A stretch of DNA of 64,000 bases from Patagioenas fasciata (Eukaryota; Chordata; Aves; Columbiformes; Columbidae), in NCBI RefSeq assembly GCF_037038585.1, contig NC_092521.1:76127398-76191397 (forward strand), given 5' to 3'. The first letter of the stretch is position 1. Each line of letters opens with the position of its first letter. Below are positions 1 to 11,734 of the stretch, in pieces. The notes under the pieces are model-generated. The model worked only from the letters and a program-made list of their open reading frames with translations. It made no database searches and was not told the origin of the DNA. The position numbers and the translations under genes are program-made.

Positions 1-1599
1 TTTTTTTTTTTTTTTTCTGGTATTTAAAACATGGGACACAGAATTGTAATGGACCACTGGGTTCATTTTTTATGTTCTCCTTTTTTGACATGTCACGGTG
101 TTTTATAATAATCCTGAAAATAGCCCCAACTATTCCTACTCAAAAGCTGTTTCAGAGCCTCACTGCTCTGCTGACTGAATTTCAATCCCTGATCTATTCA
201 TGGCTACGTTATACCTATTCATTCTTGTGACGGCATTGTCCTACAGCTTATGCTCATGATGAATGTGAACATAAATATGTAGAACAGTCATATGTCTACT
301 CAATTTTCAGTTAGATTGGTGGAACAGCAATTTTTTTTGTCTTTTTTGATAATACATGCCTCTGTTCTATTTACCCCTGCAGTGCTTCTCTACATTTGTT
401 TCAGTCTGAGCTCAAGAGTGTTGAAGGATGTTTGTATTGTTTGTGATATTTTATTCCCTTTTTTCTTCTCCATCACTGCTCTCTTGTTCCTTTTTCATCC
501 TCACTCTTCTCTGTTCCCTGATTTGACCTATTTTTCATTCATCTATTGCTTTCTTTCACTTCTATATTTCCTTTTCATCCAAGCACTCTGCTCTGTTTCC
601 TTATCCATTCTATCAACCTAAGTTTTAGAAATGTCTCTCCAGATTAAATCAAAGTCTATAATTAGGCTAGCATCTCATCTACAACTGTGGACAGTGACCA
701 TAAATCATAGGTGAATATGTTTTGTTATACTGCAGGAATTCTCTCAGTCTCTGGTAAATTATGATTCCTGGGTTAGAGATGTGTTTGTATTTCATAATAC
801 AATCAACTTTTCTTCAAAAAGTCATCCAGCCATTTATTGAACTACTCTCAACTTTACCACAACATTCAACAGAAAAGTGTTTCCAGAGTTTTAACTATGT
901 GTTATATTTCTTCACATTACTTTTGAATTTAGTTGTGTTTGGTATCACTTCATTATTTTATTGGAAGAGACACTCAACAGGTGTTCATAACCCTGCTCTC
1001 TTTACCAAACCGAAGAGTACTAGTCTATTTAATTTGAATTTGTACTGAAGCTATTTTAGTTGTTTGACTACCTTTTCCACTCTTTTCTGCTTTGTAATTC
1101 TACTCCATCCTTTTTCAGAAGAAGGTACTGGAACTATATAGAGTACTCCAAGAATGGGTACATATTTTCTGTGTACAATGATACACTCAGATTTTCTGCC
1201 TTATTTTTAACCTCCGAGTTGTCTGATAGTGTATTTTCTTTTTTGAAGAGTTTTGAAGACCTTTTCCTAAGAAGTAATGATCAATTACCACTCAGCACAT
1301 ACGCAGAGCCAATAACTGTGCATATAATGCTAGAGGTTTTTTTCTCTATGTCATTTTACATAGTTTTACTACTGTCATTCTGCTCCTTCACTTTTCTGTA
1401 TCAGGCTCATAAGGCCTTCTTGCACATTCAGTCATTGTCTTTAATATCCCAAATTCTTTGAGGTATCAAACTCTGTTATCTCAGTATCTATCAAGACTTC
1501 CCACATCTTTTATAAATATGGTGAGCAGATTGTACTCACAACATCCATATATGCAGCAAAATGACCATTAATTCCAGCCTTTTAATCATTATTATTCAT
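1..1599. other. AT-rich stretch, no gene seen
   Basis: The window opens on a run of 16 T. The rest is AT-rich and strongly T-biased on the + strand. Open frames here (for example 292-621 and 1060-1461) are rich in F, L and S, as expected from T-rich DNA, and have no domain, no Kozak-like start and no visible splice structure. I see no gene. A leftward extension of the LINE relic that begins near 1,600 is possible but not supported by motifs. Confidence 0.6.
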
Positions 1600-2115
1600 T
1601 CATGTGAAGGCCTTGCATTTTATCCTGTCATAGAATAATTTCTTGAAGAGCATTTGAAGATCCACCTTGTTAAATGCCTTTGGAGAGTCTAAATAGACTT
1701 TATGAATAAGATGACTATCCTCTTTAACATTTGATACAGCTTTTTAGAGATATGTGATACATAATGTAACTTCATAAAAATTTTCTTGACTTTCTCAGTG
1801 CCTAACATCTATATATGACTTCTTTATTTCTATTTTTTATCATGGTTGCCACTGATTTGTTTGTGTAAGCATCAGATGTATTGGTCTGTAGCTACTGGAT
1901 CCTACTAATATAATTTAAAATTAGCACTCTGTTCTTGTTTTCTCGTGGTTTTATGTGAGATATAACAAACCTGAGCTACTAGTTCAGCTACTTTGTCTTA
2001 CAGTTTCTTAGGAATATCTGGGTGAAAATTATCTTGTGTTAGTGATTTGATACTACTGAAATTTTTCTTTGAATATTCTACTGATATTTCAATTTAAAAT
2101 TTCTTCTTCTGTGGT
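1600..2115 (-). mobile_element. Ancient LINE (CR1-clade type) reverse-transcriptase relic, antisense
   Basis: On the minus strand three decayed RT-domain motifs occur in the correct order. 2033-2001 reads like the 'HPxILKEL' block (FHPDIPKKL). 1902-1873 reads GSSSYRPIHL, matching the family's 'NYRPISL' block. 1698-1660 reads VYLDSPKAFNKVD, matching the 'YLDFSKAFDKVDH' block that holds the first catalytic Asp. Spacings (about 130 and 200 nt) are close to those in the intact CR1 at 23.8-24.2 kb (about 160 and 220 nt), with small indels that put the blocks in different frames. This is an old, dead copy. The exact family (CR1, L3 or L2 type) and the outer limits are uncertain. Confidence 0.65.
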
Positions 2116-2159
2116 GTCTCCCATGCCATGGGAAATCACTCCATAATGTCAATCTTAAC

Positions 2160-3000
2160 ATCAGCCCCTAGCCCCTAGCACAAGCCCCAAACTTTGTCAC
2201 AAACTCTAACCACCAACACCATTACAAACCCTATACTAAACAAAACACAACCCATAACTAAAAGTCTAAATCTCTAATTCCTCACCCAAAACAACCCCCT
2301 AACCTCTAACCCCCATCACCTAATGCATGCTGCAATGCCAAAGCCCTAAGTCTAAACTTAGTGATAGCATTAGGGTTAGGGTTCAGTATAAGAGTTTAGG
2401 TTTGATTTTGTATTTGTGTTTAATGTTAAGTTGAGGATTCGACTTGTGTTAGGGTGAGGGTAACAGGGTAGAAGAATTATTACCAGGTTTAGTATCAGGG
2501 CTTGCAATAATAATTCTGTGTTTAGGGAGAGTAAAGCTAGATTTCAGGTTAGATTTCAGATTTAGGAGTTTTGCCTATGCTTGTAGCCAATAATTTGTGT
2601 TATCATTTGGCTTCAAATGTAGAGCTGAAGGACAGGGTTTGAATTAGGGACATTTATGGTTGGAGTTACAGTTTACCATTACTGTTCCAATTTAGTCATT
2701 GGGCTAGAATCCAGTGATGGGGCTTGGGGTAGGATTTGGGTTTGGTTTTAGCGTTATAACTGGGTAAGGGTTAGGGATCGATTTTAAGGCTAGGGTTTAG
2801 AATTAGACTAAGGCTGTTATTATGTTTTAAGTTTACACATTGTGTTTTATTTAGGGTGTGGTTAGGCTTATATTGATCAGTAGGATAAAGGTTAGGTTTA
2901 AAATTTAGGTTAGATATAGAGTTTGGGTTAGAGTTATGTTTAGGGCTTGGTTTAATTTTAGGATTAGGGCTAGGGTTAAGGATTAGGGTTGCTGTTTGGC
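2160..3000. repeat. Degenerate telomere-like array with strand inversion
   Basis: From about 2,160 to 2,350 the + strand is C/A-rich with CCCTAA-like words (ccctag, aaccct, ccctaa, taaccccc). From about 2,365 to 3,000 it is G/T-rich with TTAGGG-like words (attagggttagggtt at 2,368-2,382, ggattagggctagggtt near 2,960). The vertebrate telomere repeat is TTAGGG, so this looks like a decayed interstitial telomeric or telomere-like block. The order is CCCTAA-like followed by TTAGGG-like, the reverse of what an end-to-end chromosome fusion leaves. Units are heavily mutated and only short runs are perfect. Confidence 0.7.
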
Positions 3001-3907
3001 TTTTGTCAGATGTTAGAGTTTCTTATTAATCTTATATTTTTAGAGATTGATATGCTTAAAGAGATTACACTTTTTAGCATTTGTTTGGATCCTACCAGTT
3101 TTTTATGAAAGCTATACTAAGTTAGAATTGTTCTGTTTCTGGATCAACATACATTTGGAGCCAAATAGACAGTTAAAAATATTATTGTGGGTAAGAAATT
3201 CATACATATGCAATTTGGTTTAGACAAGGAATTATCTCAAGTAGGCATCCAGGTGCTGTAAACTTTTTTTGTCTGTGTTTTCCATTAGGGACATTTGATG
3301 GAAAAATTCAGCAAAAGAGCAATAAAACTTTTGGAGGTACTGTGTATTAGAGAGCTGATGGTGTGATAAAAGCAGCATTAACTCAGGCAGAACACAATCA
3401 GAAATGCAAGTGATGACAGGGATCCAAACAGACTATATGAAGTTTAATAAAGACATTATCAAGCCTGCAGAAATCTAAGTTAATCATGTGAAATCCTTTG
3501 TGTCTTCAGAAGGAATACAACCAGATGACAGCAGAATTAAAATCATGGCCAACATAATCCATCTAGCACTGGAATAATCAACAAAAACCATAACATTTCT
3601 GTAGATACTTTGATTGATTAGTTTTGATATGGTACGTTTAGAAGAAGCCTGGACTGCTTTACAGGATTGTTTTGTAGCAATACAGCTTGGATAGCAGTCA
3701 CAAAAAATGCAGTAACAAACATACATAAGCAATACTCCTAATTATTCGGGAGATATGTTTTTATAAGACTAACCATCACTCAGACAAAGGGATCCTGGTA
3801 TGGATTGGGAATTTACCTACTGTAAGATCAAGGTCCTGTTTCACCTATATCCTGAGATTCCTTGTTACCCAAATTATTACCAAGGAATACTGACTACTGC
3901 GTTTGCA
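3001..3907. other. Non-coding stretch, nothing recognised
   Basis: Mixed-composition DNA after the telomere-like array. An 82-codon minus-strand frame at 3,484-3,732 has no recognisable domain and is treated as chance. I see no repeat family. Confidence 0.5.
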
Positions 3908-4060
3908 ATAGTTGTGTGTGGTGTTTGTTTGTTGTTTGTGTTTTCGTTTTGTTTTCTGTTTGTTTTGTTTTTGTTTTGTTTTGGTTTTGATGTATGTGTG
4001 TGTATTTGTTTGTTTGGTTGGTTTAGGTTTTTTTTTGTTGTTGTTTTGTTTTTTGAGTGA
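3908..4060 (+). repeat. G/T-only low-complexity tract (TTTTG/TTTG/TG)
   Basis: The + strand is almost entirely G and T for about 150 nt, made of interleaved TTTG, TTTTG and TG words. Overlapping open frames on both strands are by-products of this bias. Confidence 0.85.
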
Positions 4061-7000
4061 ATGTAAAAAAACAGATTGTAGAACTGTCACTTAGCAGGCA
4101 TTGCTGTGACCCTCTAAAACTCTAACAGCTTTACTGAGCTTGAGGCAATATGCAAGAAATTCTGTGATTTGACAGCCATCCACAGCTGGATTTCACCTGC
4201 AGATCTGCAAGGCACGGAAATAACACACCATGATATACAGAAAAAATGCTAACTATAAGTCAAGAGTCAAAGTGGAGAACAAGCTACAGTTTTTGGTGGT
4301 GTTACATGTTTTGTACAAATATTCTTATTCACGCAAAGCACCACCTAAAAATTGGCTAGCACATGTATCAAAATGAGCACATAAGAGACAGCAGCCTCTG
4401 TGGTTTTATATGAACACCTGGAATCAATACTAATACTTTCCGAGAATGTAAATTATACAACTATCTTAGAATGCTGACACCATGACACACTTGGGCTACC
4501 TGCAGACAGAGGGTGAAACAGTGACGATGACTTGATCCAGTGGATTGTGACATCTGGTCCACGCAGACCTGTTTGACCTTTCTCTACACAGACTGAGTTT
4601 AAATGAGGAAACTGTAGTTGATGTAAGACATTGTTCAGAGGAAAGACTTCAGAATGAAGAATTGTTAATGCTAATTAACTACTTACTATTACTTAATAGT
4701 TAAAATTAAGTCTGTTAGCTGACTAGAGAATGCATGGTTAGAAGGACTCTTTCATACAGTGCAACAGCTTACTCAGGGTCTGGAACACCAAAATATCTGT
4801 ACGAGACATAATAATTCTATTTCTCATAAGCAGTGTTCTTGTTCAGCTTGGTGTTCATGATGTTACCGTGACGATGTCCTGACGCTGAAGAAGTAAGATT
4901 TACCACACATGATTGCAGAGAACCCTCACTTTTTCTTCTTTTATTCACTTCTGAAATGAAGATTATGTTTCTAAAACAGTTGATGTATCTCCAAGATTCT
5001 GATAATCAGTACTGTCTTATGCTGCTCAATACAACACAAAATAAAATCTGCAAAGGTAACACTAGTTCAGACCGCATATGTGGAAGGTAATATTGCATCT
5101 TTGAGGCTATTGCTTTTGGCAGCCCCCTGAGTCCTATGCTTTGCCTTTCCCTTGTGTAGAAGGCAATGTCCACGTGCTGTGCTTCCTGCAGTGTTCTACC
5201 ACCATTCCTTCCCGCACCCTTACAGATTGTATGCTGTGCTAAGAATCAAAGATAAAGATATTCTGGTTTCTGTTGACACATACAAACTTTTGAGGCGGAA
5301 GAGGCCTTCTTTCACGCTGGTTTCCACAGACATTCTGCTAACATTAACGGAATTCAAGCTATTCTAAAATTACCAAATTCAAAGAAACTTTCTTAGATTG
5401 ACATTTATGTGATTGCATGTAGATTTGTGCAACATTGTGACGTACATTGCAAAAATGCAGTTGTAGACGTTGCACTGTAGATGTCTAATGTACTGTTAGT
5501 TGTCTAGATTCCTTTTATTGCTAGGTAGAGAAAGAAAGAATCACAGTTAGATTTTTGAATGTTGGTATCTAATACAGATTATATAATTCTGTAAACCTGT
5601 CCAAAGTTTTAGCAGAAGAAACTCAACCCTAATGTTCACAGGATATTGATTAATACTATACATTATTTCATTTTATAAAGAATGGTTTAAGTATCATTAT
5701 TTTTCCATAATTTAAGTTTCCATGGTTTTGTGGTATCTTGCAGTTCCCCTTTATTAAACTGTGTGAAACATCATAGACATGGATTGTAATCAAACTTGAC
5801 TTCTTAGTTTGTTGCTCTTTTCCTGTAGAACGTATTACTAAAAGCAAAACAAAACCATCTTTCAAGTGCAGGTAGATGCAATTGCAGTTCATCCATCTCA
5901 TCCTTTGGATAATGTGTTGTACATTACAAAGACCAACACTTATCACGTGTCTCTGACTACAAGCTATCTTCCACCTATTCTTATATCAATGATGTCGTGT
6001 GTAGGTCACTTTCTGATGTTAATGTTTATGATTCGATTCTTTCCCAAATTAAAAAAAAAAATGTACTTCATATTGATTTACAGTTGGTTTTATGTGTCAG
6101 TAGACAAAATTTCCACAGTGATTTCCAAGGAACGTGTCCCTTACAATTTGTCAGAGGTTTACCATCCCAGATATTTTTTAAACCACTACAGAAAGTATAT
6201 ATCCTATCCTACTTTAGCTGTAAACTTATACAAACCTTATCAACAAAAATATGAACCCTAATGACATTTTTCCAAGTCACTGCTCTAGTACGATTTCACT
6301 TGTAACTTTAGAACAAAGTCTCAGGGGATGACAGCCAATTACGCTGCAATTATCCAAGATCAGTTACTATACCCATGGCCAATTTTGGAACCATATGTTT
6401 TCCTGGATTAGAATCTGTAAGTTTTTCTGCCTGGGTGAAATCTAATTTTCTGTTTCGCTTCTATACTGAAGAAAGTATCTCTTTCCCATTTGGCTGTGTG
6501 AATGTCAAGTTAATTCTAAAGTAATTATTTTCAGGTAGACTTAATTCATCTTCTATTTCTACTGATTTAGATCAATACTTTAATCAAAACTTCAATGGTT
6601 TCAAAGATTTGCTTGTAGCTGGATGATGTGAAAGAGAATTTACAGCTTATAGCTCCTGTGCATTGACAGTTCAGAAGTTAGTACATATTCCCTCTGCTCC
6701 CACATCAGCCACATGTGAACTTACTACTGGTAAAAGGGAAATTTTTTCTATATTATTAACCTGAAATGAGATAAAAAGTAACTGTTGGATGGATTCAGCA
6801 CTCATTAACGTGCATGGGAGCAGTTGGATTACAACCCTGTTTGAGCAGCCTGGCTTGGGGATAAAAAAGGAAGAGGGAAGGCACTTGTGCTCTATTGTGT
6901 TTTCTCCTTATGTCTGAGGTCCAGATTTACTGCCAGTGAATCCATCAATAATAATTAACATGATGCCGGTGGAAGGATCACACAGCCACATATATAGACT

Positions 7001-10000
7001 TTTCTTTCCGAAGTGTTTGCATTTCTCCAAGGTAAGAAATTTCATATACAGTTGTCATATACATTTAACGCTTCCTGATTTAATCTATCTGAACTGGAAG
7101 TTCCTCAATGCGAGTATCAGTTAAGATGCTGTCATTATATTTGCACCAACATTACAAAGTCAACTCACAGGGAGAAAGTTGTTTCTGGATTTCTGTTCTT
7201 TCCTCAGGATTAGTGTTGCTTAATACTGTATCTCTCTTACTGTGTTTTTGTTTCTGCACTAATTACTAAAGGCAGTCAAATAACACATGGATAATAAAAA
7301 ATTTGAGGACATTGGCCTTTGTTTGCATTTTTGAAAGCAGATAGGCTTTGTAAGTGCACAATGATGATTTAGTATCTTTTCATGGAGTGCTTGTAAGTTG
7401 TTCTCTTAAACTGTTTTCTGTGTTCTGTAGGCAGTCACAACGGTTCCACTGGAGCTTTTGTCTGTGCCTACACAAGTTCAGGTTTCCAAAACAGGAGCAA
7501 ATAGCATGTAATTAAATATTGCTGCTACAACTGTGTTTTTCAGAGAAAGTTGGATGCTAAAGATTCAGAAAAATCAGGGGTTCCTCAGTTATTTCAATAA
7601 GCAAATGAATCATGATTTAAATGAACTGATTCAAACCATAGTCTCATGTATTTTTTCCATTCACTCATGAGAAAATTTAGCAATATTTCCATATGTCAGT
7701 GACACATCTCTAAAAATGTAGATATCTTGGACAAGTAGGATACAATGCTTTTAAAGAGTAACATACATTTTCTTCATCTTACAACCATTAAAAAATACCA
7801 TAAAAGCCAGTCACCTGGCCAAAACTGTATGGTGCTTCCAGACTCTTTTTTGTGTTAACCAAGTACACCCCCCCTCACTCTACCTAGTCTAGATACCTCA
7901 TTTAAGATAAAATAAATTGCCTCTGGCATTGTCTGTCTCCACTGACTGTGAAGACTTCACACATGATAAACTGAATGGTGAATGTTTTTTGACAGATAGA
8001 ATAAAGCAAGATGAATCTCAACTGTGTCATGCCCGAAGAAGTTTACAACAGACATTTGTTTTATAGAGCTCCTGTGTCTTCACAGCATCTGCAGCAATCC
8101 TGCCTCATGCTCAGTGTTAGAAGGGATTCTTTTTTTCCTGACATACAACTTGCTTCTCACTTGTTGCAACGTTGGACATTCATTTTGTACAACCAGTCAC
8201 ATGGCTATGGGAGATGTTATTTCCTCTGTTTCCCAACAGCATTTTATGTATTTGCAAACTGTTGTCCTGTTTCCTCTGTTTTTAATTCATCAGGCTAAAC
8301 AAAGCCAGTTCTAGACTTCATTCTAATTGATCTCTCTCTTTCTCAACTTTATGAAGACCTTCCTGGAAAATAAAACAGCACTGAAACATGAACAGTGTTC
8401 TGGCTAAAGCTTACCAAGTAGAGCAGGAAGACTACTGGCAGTTCTTGCATATTGTACTCCTATTTGTATATAGGCCTCTTCCACAAAAGGAACTGACTGG
8501 CTTTTTGGTGCAATAACCTTCGGATCCTTTCCTTCTGGTCTTTACTATGTATATGTGCAGCTGTTTAATCGGATCTAGATGCAATTTATTTTTTCAGTCT
8601 GTTTCTTCATTTCATCAAGATCACCTGTTCCTCCAGTGCTCATTCAGCTCATTAATTGCTTGCAGATTGTCACTGTGCTCTTTGTGGAGCTGAACAGAGC
8701 CCAAAGCTACCTGTCTGGGCAGCCTGAACAGTAACCACTGTCCAAACAGGAAAAAAAAAATCTGTTTGTTTCCCAGTTTCTCTAGCAGAAATAATTTTTA
8801 GTTATCTGGTGCCTCTGCCTGATGAATTGGACAATTCAATTTCAAATTCTTTCACATCTTCCAGATCAAGACTGATACCCGTTTCTTCCATGTGATCTTT
8901 TGTTACAACTTGGGATCCAAGGCTTCCCTGAAAATTCTAATCTTCTTACAGGGGAAAACATAACCAATTTCTGGGTCACTCTGAAATGTGTTAGCAAGCC
9001 TCAGAGGCCAATAAATAAGAGGGAAATTTTTGCAGGTGATAGGATGTTATTTAGACTAAGGCAGATGGAAACATTTCAGAGATGCAGAGATAACAGGTCA
9101 GGTAAGCAGGAAACATGTCATCGGGTGGGATTCATCATTCATAAATACAAATTCCAGAGGAATGTTGACCACCAAATGTATTGCTGGACTCTGGTTTAGC
9201 TGTAACAGATAGAAAGAGCTGTGGATTGCTATATGTAGCAAATAAAAATTCTTAGCACAATGCAAAAACTAAGACAGGATGTGAAGAAGAATAAAGAGAG
9301 GAGTAAACCCAGAAAGGTTAAAACAACATAATATTATTAGGTACATTGACAGAATACTTTAAGATTCTTCCCTATGGCAACATGATTTCCAAAAAACGGG
9401 ATCCAAGATGAATAATAAATCCAAGCAGAAGCAGAAAGATCAAAAAGCGTAGAGTGTCCACTCTTTGTCACAAATCAGGAAGGGGAAACTAATTGACGTG
9501 ATGTGATCACATACTTAAAACTGATAAACAAATTCTTTATAACTGTGTATCTTACTATTTTACACCATAATTTAGTCCAAAAGTTTACTAGGAACATTCA
9601 CTGACCTTTTTGATGAGAAGATGTGTGCTAGAAAAAGGCTGAAATGTATCTAAAATGTTAATAAATCTACTGTCTCAGGGCATGAACACTAGGTACATCA
9701 TGAGGGACTTTCCCATCAAGCGGTTTTCCCAGTGTGACAAGGCACTCTTTTAAACATGTATCAAAGTGTACCAAGAAGAGTGGGCAAGATGCAAAAAAGC
9801 TTTCCAAGCAAAAAGAGTTTCCCCCAACATTATAAGTGCAAGATATTGTAGTCTGGACCAGTAACTTATTACAGGCAGTTACCAGAGTGTTTACAGTGCT
9901 ATAAATCAAATTGCTGAAGGCTCTATAGCAATGCATTTCTTGCGTCATATAAAACCACTGCAATCAGTCAGTATTTCTATAAGAAACTTTGGGAGGGAAA

Positions 10001-10275
10001 AGGAAGAGGGTCAGAGAGGTATTTGCAGAAACGCTCCCTGATTTGAGCTAAGGCTGAACTGAATACTGTGAATGTGAAGTTGCAGGGATGACAATACAAG
10101 GGTGTCCACTGGAGGCAAGAAGTAGCAGCCTGAAGCCTTTCACGGGTTCCAGCTGCTGCTGCTTTCTAGAAACTGACTCCCATACCAAACCACCCACAGC
10201 TTGGGACAAGATCAGGAGGCTACAAGCATCTCCATCACTGGCACCAGGGAGGAAAGGGGATACAGAAGCCTCTGC
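4061..10275. other. Long AT-rich stretch, no gene seen
   Basis: About 6.2 kb of AT-rich sequence. The longest frames (131 codons at 5,866-6,261; 99 codons at 8,900-9,199) show no known motif, and the first overlaps another frame of similar quality. I found no CR1 tail, LTR, tRNA or microsatellite of note. It is compatible with deep intergenic or intronic DNA. Confidence 0.5.
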
Positions 10276-10463
10276 AAAAAAGAGAAGAGAGGAGAGGGGA
10301 GGAGAGGGGAGGAGAGGGGAGAGGAGAGGAGAGGAGAGGAAGGGAAGGGAAGGGAAGGGAAGGGAAGGGAAGGGAAGGGAAGGGAAGGGAAGGGAAGGGA
10401 AGGGAAGGGAAGGGAAGGGAAGGGAAGGGAAGGGAAGGGAAGGGAAGGGAAGGGAAGGGAAGA
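10276..10463 (+). repeat. 188-nt pure purine tract with 24 perfect AGGGA units
   Basis: Every base from 10,276 to 10,463 is a purine. Within it, 10,291-10,320 is a decamer (ggagagggga) repeated three times, 10,321-10,340 is GAGGA x4, and 10,341-10,460 is AGGGA x24 without a mismatch. All three blocks keep a 5-nt period. The GGG runs are separated by only two A, so many G-quadruplex registers are possible, and the mirror-symmetric purine strand can form triplex DNA. The open frames on both strands (short repeated peptides such as EGKGR and SLPFP) are artefacts of the pentamer. Confidence 0.97.
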
Positions 10464-10810
10464 CTGAAGTACTTCTCACTCTGATACTACAAAAGTCTTT
10501 ACCATAGTTGTATCAGTGTTTATGCATCTACTCTTGACAGTACATCTGTCACTCCCCAAAGTTCTGTGCTGCCATGGTTTGCTATAGACATAAATCTCCA
10601 CTTATAATAATTATTGTCTGATTAATGTTCAGGAGAGCCAGAACTGATTTGTATGGAACAGAGAGGACATATTCTTCCTCACTTCACATCAATCTGCATC
10701 AGGCTCATGAGACTGTTAGATTAAGTGCTGAAGCTTGTACAAATTTGTGCAGTTCATTAGAGGACTCTAAGTCTCTTTGCTTCTGTTGCATTGCTAACCT
10801 CAACCGCTAA
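10464..10810. other. Spacer between purine tract and LTR
   Basis: About 350 nt of ordinary sequence. A 61-codon frame at 10,625-10,810 has no recognisable domain. Nothing else is seen. Confidence 0.5.
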
Positions 10811-10815
10811 CCTCT
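10811..10815. repeat. Left target-site duplication CCTCT
   Basis: CCTCT immediately precedes the LTR terminus TGTCGAGG. The same five bases follow the other terminus at 11,478-11,482. A 5-bp duplication is what ERVL-class integrases usually leave. Confidence 0.9.
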
Positions 10816-11477
10816 TGTCGAGGGTTAAGATTGCGGGGTGACAATCAAACCCTGGCAGATGTACTGTTAACCTCCTCTCCCCCCCACTTCCCCCTTTTGC
10901 CCCTCCCTCTCCCCCCTTCCAACTCAGGACAGGCAATCGGGAGGGAAAGAAGGACAGAGAGAAGAGAGTTGGAAAAGTTAAAGATGTTTTACTAATGCTA
11001 CTAATAAGAATAGAGAAAATAATACAAAATATACAAAACCAATCTTGTAAGTCTCAGCAACTGCAGAGCCAGCACCCAAAGTCCTGGATTAGACTCTGTA
11101 GCCAACCGGAGCTGGATTCAGTCTGTCACTAGGCCTCAGTTCACAGGGACAACCAGCAAGGTCCTCTCCTAATGTCAGCCATGAGGAAAAAAGGGAAGAA
11201 GGGCAAAGGCACGAGATCCTCGTGATCTCCCACTTTTTATATGAAGTATTCACGTGAATGGAATGTTATACACCGTTGGTCAGTCTCTCGATCACCAGTT
11301 TCTCGTTGCCCCTCTCGCGAGGTGTCCATCCGTGCTTATCAATAAGTTTGCATTCCATTGCTAGGTTTAACCAAAACATGTGTCGGGTTCTCCAGGAAAA
11401 TGCAGCTAATATGAAGGCTTTAGCTGACAGGCAAAAATTCGCTAAAAGAGAAACTTGTTTTTAACAAAACCAGGACA
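10816..11477 (-). mobile_element. Solo LTR, ERVL-type, minus orientation
   Basis: Read on the minus strand the element starts TGTCCTGGTTTTG (at 11,477) and ends CCCTCGACA (at 10,816), the TG...CA ends of an LTR. It is 662 bp and is flanked by the direct repeat CCTCT on both sides. No gag, pol or env remnant lies next to it, so it is a solo LTR left by recombination between the two LTRs of a provirus. A TATA box (TATAAAAA) lies at 11,241-11,234 on the minus strand. The opening motif matches avian ERVL LTRs as I know them. Perfect TSDs and clean termini suggest a fairly young insertion. Confidence 0.9.
11234..11259 (-). promoter_or_regulatory. LTR promoter: palindromic E-box plus TATA box
   Basis: The perfect 12-bp palindrome ATTCACGTGAAT (11,248-11,259) contains a canonical CACGTG E-box, the kind of site bound by USF, MYC or MITF-type bHLH-ZIP factors. 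Six bases further along the minus strand comes TATAAAAA (11,241-11,234). The ACGT core sits about one helical turn upstream of TATA. Transcription, if any, would run leftward toward the purine tract. Confidence 0.6.
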
Positions 11478-11482
11478 CCTCT
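11478..11482. repeat. Right target-site duplication CCTCT
   Basis: Matches 10,811-10,815 exactly and closes the solo LTR insertion. Confidence 0.9.
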
Positions 11483-11734
11483 TCACCTGGAAAAACAGGA
11501 AAAACTATGGGACAGGAATGAGCCCTCTTGCCACCAGAGATAAACCAGAAGCTTCACACGTAACCAATGCTTATTAAAAATGATAAAGAAAAGAGGGTGA
11601 AAAAAAGATGTTGCTAAAGGCAATGACAGTACCTTTAATAGCTAAGTAGTGATTTACCTATCTGGCAGAAAAAATGTATTAAAAATGTTGCAAGCATAGA
11701 ACTGAAGGAGTTTGGAGGGAGACAAAAAACAGAT

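Noticed and set aside
1060..1461. 133-codon frame
   Set aside because: It is F/L/S-rich because of T-rich DNA, with no domain or start context.
2160..3000. Ancestral telomere-telomere fusion site
   Set aside because: A fusion leaves TTAGGG followed by CCCTAA. The order here is the opposite.
3800..4094. Hydrophobic frames resembling membrane segments
   Set aside because: They are produced by the G/T-only tract, which encodes V, F, C and L in every frame.
5866..6261. 131-codon frame
   Set aside because: It has no motif, overlaps another frame of similar length, and contains a K run from a poly(A) stretch. Chance is the simplest reading.
9667..9963. 98-codon minus-strand frame
   Set aside because: No domain, no splice context and no similarity to known retroelements that I can see.
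10291..10460. CRISPR-like regular repeats
   Set aside because: There are no unique spacers. It is a contiguous pentamer microsatellite in vertebrate-type DNA.
10048..10507. Long frames on both strands (139-143 codons) through the AGGGA array
   Set aside because: They translate a pentamer repeat (EGKGR and SLPFP units) and exist only because a 5-nt repeat without stops is open in all frames.
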